A stretch of DNA of 24,656 bases from 1-14-2-50-31-20 sp965370315 (GTDB taxonomy: Bacteria > Bacteroidota > Ignavibacteria > Ignavibacteriales > Melioribacteraceae): positions 1-24,656 of the forward strand of contig CBDUTO010000060.1 of assembly GCA_965370315.1 (NCBI GenBank), written 5' to 3'. The notes beneath the pieces were generated by a model that was given only the letters and a program-made list of their open reading frames with translations, was not told the DNA's origin and searched no databases. How positions within the stretch are numbered: position 1 is the first letter of the stretch; each line of letters begins with the position of its first letter. The position numbers were made by a program, and so were the translations under genes. Positions 23,737-24,656 of the stretch are shown piece by piece.

Positions 23737-23926
23737 TCATTGAGCTTGTTTAAATGACTGCAGCATCTTTCTCAATTCTAAATCCTTACGTTATTTGTAT
23801 TAAATCTGACCCAATATCAAAATCTTTTGAAACTTGGGAAACCGAAATGCCTCTATGCAATACTCGTTAAACTATTTCTTCTTTGAATTCATTCTTATAA
23901 ACTCTTCTTGTTTGACCTAAGTCCAT
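23737..23926 (-). pseudogene. IS3-family transposase OrfA relic (stop codon and frameshift)
   Basis: On the minus strand an ATG at 23924-23926, with GGAGG (23931-23935) four bases upstream, begins MDLGQTRRVYKNEFKEEIV, the start of an IS3-type OrfA helix-turn-helix. The frame then has a TAA at 23867-23869, where Gln or a similar residue would stand, and continues RVLHRGISVSQVSKDFDIG, matching the family pattern g-x-S-V-x-Q-V-A-x-x-x-x-I. After DLIQ one extra base near 23791 shifts the frame to RKDLELRKMLQSF. It ends soon afterwards; the rest of OrfA and all of OrfB are absent. Confidence 0.8.
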
Positions 23927-23994
23927 AATTCCTCCAGGTTATTTATTACTAATTTACTGGATTTTCTTATGTGCGCTAATTGGGAGGCAGATCA
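23737..23994 (-). mobile_element. Truncated IS3-family insertion sequence, left end
   Basis: The element is read on the minus strand. Its outer end is at 23994, where the complement of 23966-23994 begins TGATCTGCCTCCC, matching the TGANCTGNCCCC-like ends of many IS3 elements. Forty bases inside follow the orfA ribosome site and the relic described above. The right end is not seen near 23737, so the element was truncated by deletion. It is not functional. Confidence 0.7.
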
Positions 23995-24125
23995 GTATCT
24001 ATCGAAAACTAAATGTTAATAGTAAAGCAGAAGTAATTTCCAAATCGTTTAAGGGTTAAATTTAAGATTTTCTCAAAATCATACCGATAGTTTTCTCGAA
24101 AAAATAAATCAGTTTAATTGTTCCG

Positions 24126-24147
24126 AAATAGCATTTTTATGCTATTT
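24126..24147. repeat. Hairpin 1 upstream of the beta-barrel gene
   Basis: AAATAGCAT and ATGCTATTT form a perfect 9-base stem around a TTTT loop, about 130 bases before the beta-barrel gene. It could be a terminator remnant or a leader structure. Confidence 0.55.
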
Positions 24148-24155
24148 AAATCCTA

Positions 24156-24184
24156 CATTAAAAAGACATCTTGTCTTTATAATG
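24156..24184. repeat. Hairpin 2 upstream of the beta-barrel gene
   Basis: CATTAAAAAGACA and TGTCTTTATAATG pair over 13 positions with one mismatch around a TCT loop. It lies nine bases after hairpin 1 and about 95 bases before the gene start, so both may be in its leader or upstream region. Confidence 0.55.
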
Positions 24185-24278
24185 TGTAATATGTAATGTT
24201 AAATAAATATTCACAAATAAATATAAAGGTATAGTAATTAAATTGATAGCTACTCATTCATAAATAAAAGGAAGCAAT

Positions 24279-24608
24279 ATGAAAAACATATTTAAAACTA
24301 TGGCAATATTGATTGTTTTTGCAGTCGGTATAAATGGTCAATCAAAAATGAAGGTAACTTTGAATGGAGGATTAAACTCTCCAATGTCTGATATGGGAGA
24401 GTTATACAATTCTGGCTTCGGGGGATCAGTAGGCGCATTGTATCAATTAAGTGATAGTTGGGATGTTGGAGTAAGTGTTGGTTATGCAAGCTGGAGTGCA
24501 GATAGTGATTACTGGTCTAGCTTAATTAGTGAAGCAGCAGATGAAATGGTAACTATTGACGCTGACATACCTTTAACCGTTGTTCCGGTAATGTTAGATG
24601 TTAATTAG
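24279..24608 (+). CDS. Outer-membrane beta-barrel protein, probably truncated
   Basis: The 109-residue frame has a signal peptide (about 1-20, ending GINGQ) and then alternating strands of a small outer-membrane barrel: KVTLNGGLNSPMSDM, FGGSVGALYQLSDSWDVGVSVGYASWS and PLTVVPVMLDV. Barrel proteins of this kind usually continue after the T-V-V-P-V-x-L strand with several more hairpins to about 180-200 residues and end in an aromatic residue. Here a TAG follows immediately and no other frame continues the fold in the remaining 48 bases. It is either a truncated gene or one broken by an insertion whose end lies at the window edge. AAGGAAG precedes the ATG. Function unknown. Confidence 0.7.
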   Translation: MKNIFKTMAILIVFAVGINGQSKMKVTLNGGLNSPMSDMGELYNSGFGGSVGALYQLSDSWDVGVSVGYASWSADSDYWSSLISEAADEMVTIDADIPLTVVPVMLDVN

Positions 24609-24656
24609 GGTTTGCTGAATTTCTAAACACGAATAAGTTTCACTTTAAGTTTGTAT
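24609..24656. other. Window edge after the beta-barrel stop
   Basis: No reading frame continues here. The bases from about 24605 (TTAGGGTTTGCTGAA) resemble terminal repeats of some transposase-encoding elements, but the window ends before this can be tested. Confidence 0.25.

Larger units (their letters stand above)
23716..24278. other. Long intergenic region with decayed IS3 end and hairpins
   Basis: No intact gene lies in these 563 bases. 23737-23994 holds the relic of an IS3-family element. 24126-24184 holds two strong hairpins upstream of the beta-barrel gene. The stretch 23995-24125 is AT-rich and I see nothing in it. Confidence 0.7.

Noticed and set aside
1..24656. Phage, defence island or biosynthetic cluster
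   Set aside because: No integrase, phage structural, restriction, toxin-antitoxin, NRPS or PKS motifs were seen in any frame.

Overview
The window is AT-rich bacterial DNA with normal Shine-Dalgarno sequences. Three very large secreted proteins end in a type IX secretion (T9SS) sorting domain of the NYPNPFNP kind. Together with many short palindromic intergenic repeats, this points to the Bacteroidetes/Chlorobi (FCB) group, most likely Ignavibacteria or a near relative. The lineage is an inference from protein style; there is no rRNA or other phylogenetic anchor apart from rpmB.

Layout. 1-201 is the tail of a sensor histidine kinase. 426-4505 is a minus-strand run (in order of transcription birA, cysteine desulfurase, a YdjC/ChbG-like secreted deacetylase, guaC), mostly housekeeping cofactor and purine metabolism. 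4506-7866 is a plus-strand heat-shock block: hsp20, dnaK, hsp20, with operator-like palindromes in front and a strong bidirectional terminator behind. 7890-9542 is a minus-strand lipoprotein of the M49 (dipeptidyl peptidase III) type. 9808-13520 is one giant secreted gene (LamG, degenerate peptidase, active gluzincin-like peptidase, esterase, Ig-like region, T9SS tail) split by a one-base frameshift. 13709-14961 holds a periplasmic sCache protein and a YceH-family protein. 15112-16577 (minus) holds a small membrane protein, ribosomal protein L28 and ferritin.

16683-23715 is a secreted glycan-degradation neighbourhood: a GH18 protein with T9SS tail, a serine beta-lactamase-family hydrolase (minus), and an apparent two-gene operon of a PD40 beta-propeller protein and an N-acetylmuramoyl-L-alanine amidase with Ig-like modules and a T9SS tail. 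23737-23994 is a decayed end of an IS3-family insertion sequence (terminal repeat plus orfA relic with a stop and a frameshift). The window closes with a short, probably truncated outer-membrane beta-barrel gene.

The genes suggest a cell that exports large multidomain hydrolases acting on chitin or peptidoglycan, esters and proteins through T9SS, alongside ordinary housekeeping genes. The most notable points are the frameshifted peptidase-esterase giant with an internal inactive peptidase copy, a palindromic repeat inserted in frame inside a T9SS sorting domain, the IS3 relic, and the unexplained palindromes upstream of hsp20 and ferritin. I see no CRISPR array, phage or defence system, and no rRNA or tRNA gene.
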